Positions 63,544-64,000 of a stretch of DNA of 64,000 nt are shown here, one piece after another. The stretch comes from Cognatilysobacter claricitrinus (lineage in GTDB: Bacteria > Pseudomonadota > Gammaproteobacteria > Xanthomonadales > Xanthomonadaceae): positions 744,001-808,000 of the forward strand of contig NZ_BAAFZV010000002.1 in the NCBI RefSeq assembly GCF_045866565.1, given 5' to 3'. How positions within the stretch are numbered: position 1 is the first letter of the stretch; the number at the start of each line of letters is the position of its first letter. The position numbers were made by a program, and so were the translations under genes. The notes under the pieces are model-generated. The model worked only from the letters and a program-made list of their open reading frames with translations. It had not been told where the DNA came from and made no database searches.

Positions 63544-64000
63544 ATGGGCAAGATCATCGGTATCGACCTCGGCACCACGAACTCGTGCGTCGCCGTGATG
63601 GAAGGCGGCAAGGCGAAGGTCATCGAGAACGCGGAGGGTGATCGCACCACGCCGTCGATCATCGCGTACACCAAGGACGGCGAGATCCTCGCCGGCGCCT
63701 CGGCCAAGCGCCAGGCGGTGACGAACCCGAAGAACACCTTCTACGCGGTGAAGCGCCTGATCGGCCGCAAGTTCACCGACGCCGAAGTGCAGAAGGACAT
63801 CGGCCTCGTCCCGTACAAGATCACGCAGCACGAGAACGGCGACGCGTGGGTCGAGACCGCCGACGGTCGCAAGATGGCGCCGCAGCAGATCTCGGCGGAA
63901 GTGCTGGCCAAGATGAAGAAGACCGCCGAGGCCTACCTCGGTGAGACCGTCACCGAAGCGGTGATCACGGTGCCGGCGTACTTCAACGACTCGCAGCGCC
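63544..64000 (+). CDS. dnaK: chaperone DnaK (N-terminal part; cut by window end)
   Basis: Hsp70 chaperone. About 152 codons are in the window, all from the N-terminal ATPase domain: GIDLGTTNSCVAVMEGG (phosphate-1 loop), TTPSIIAYTKDG, the FYAVKRLIGRKF stretch and AVITVPAYFNDSQR at the window end. ATG 63544 is preceded by AGGAG. It is the last gene of the hrcA-grpE-dnaK set; dnaJ would be expected next. Confidence 0.97.
   Translation, partial: MGKIIGIDLGTTNSCVAVMEGGKAKVIENAEGDRTTPSIIAYTKDGEILAGASAKRQAVTNPKNTFYAVKRLIGRKFTDAEVQKDIGLVPYKITQHENGDAWVETADGRKMAPQQISAEVLAKMKKTAEAYLGETVTEAVITVPAYFNDSQR

Noticed and set aside
60025..63831. 1268-residue reading of the recN frame continuing through hrcA, grpE and dnaK
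   Set aside because: Only the last 558 residues match RecN. The rest is antisense to heat-shock genes; the start is ATG 61701.

Overview
The window is dense, high-GC proteobacterial chromosome with almost no non-coding space. Gene content and order (ratA-rnfH / bamE / fur / recN / hrcA-grpE-dnaK, a 180 kDa-type NAD-glutamate dehydrogenase, MetH split into two polypeptides, a full lower kynurenine pathway, a Cys-poor Fur) point to a gammaproteobacterium of the Xanthomonadaceae/Lysobacteraceae, Lysobacter-like. This is inferred from gene content only. I see no prophage, insertion sequence, CRISPR array, rRNA or tRNA; the only stable RNA is tmRNA.

Layout. 0-2.3 kb: the truncated purB diverges from fumC. 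2.3-6.4 kb (minus): two DUF2884 paralogues, then a GntR(YtrA-type)-ABC transporter operon led by a small secreted protein and preceded by a promoter overlapped by a palindrome. 6.4-10.5 kb (plus): two FKBP prolyl isomerases, UDP-glucose dehydrogenase, slyX, a DUF2058 protein. 10.5-16.1 kb (minus): ArsR-methyltransferase regulator, metH1, metH2 and a YiiX-like papain-fold protein, with a nested dyad operator in front. 16.2-24.4 kb (plus): acyl-CoA dehydrogenase, NAD-GDH, NAD kinase, 5'-nucleotidase. 24.4-28.0 kb (minus): a DUF2939 protein and a beta-propeller diguanylate cyclase.

28.1-39.8 kb (minus) is a run of 13 tightly packed genes: asnS, three poorly known genes, an SDR, and the kynurenine pathway (aminomuconate-semialdehyde dehydrogenase, carbonic anhydrase, aminomuconate deaminase, HAO, ACMSD, KynU, Kmo), ending in sbcB. 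Most junctions are 1-4 bp stop/start overlaps. The genes take kynurenine to 3-hydroxykynurenine, 3-hydroxyanthranilate, aminocarboxymuconate semialdehyde, aminomuconate semialdehyde, aminomuconate and oxalocrotonate. The first steps (tryptophan dioxygenase, formamidase) are not in the window.

40-48.8 kb (plus): an A-type Fe-S carrier, a DUF885 peptidase-like protein, rpsF-rpsR-rplI, dnaB (with DnaA-box-like repeats upstream), a KTSC protein, alr, photolyase and an OmpA-type lipoprotein. 49.1-55.1 kb: a four-gene repair cassette (MBL-fold exonuclease, ATP-dependent DNA ligase, Lhr-Core helicase with a long charged N-terminal extension, MPE-type phosphoesterase), all overlapping. 55.1-64 kb: ssrA (tag ANDDNYALAA), a CHASE-PAS histidine kinase, smpB, ratA-rnfH, bamE, fur, recN and the heat-shock genes hrcA-grpE-dnaK, with sigma32-like promoters before grpE and probably dnaK and an apparently leaderless hrcA.

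No clearly new system is evident. The strongest leads are the repair cassette with its unusual helicase N-terminus, the carbonic anhydrase inside the kynurenine operon, and several well-defined operator-like sites. No stretch above 300 bases lacks a gene or RNA.
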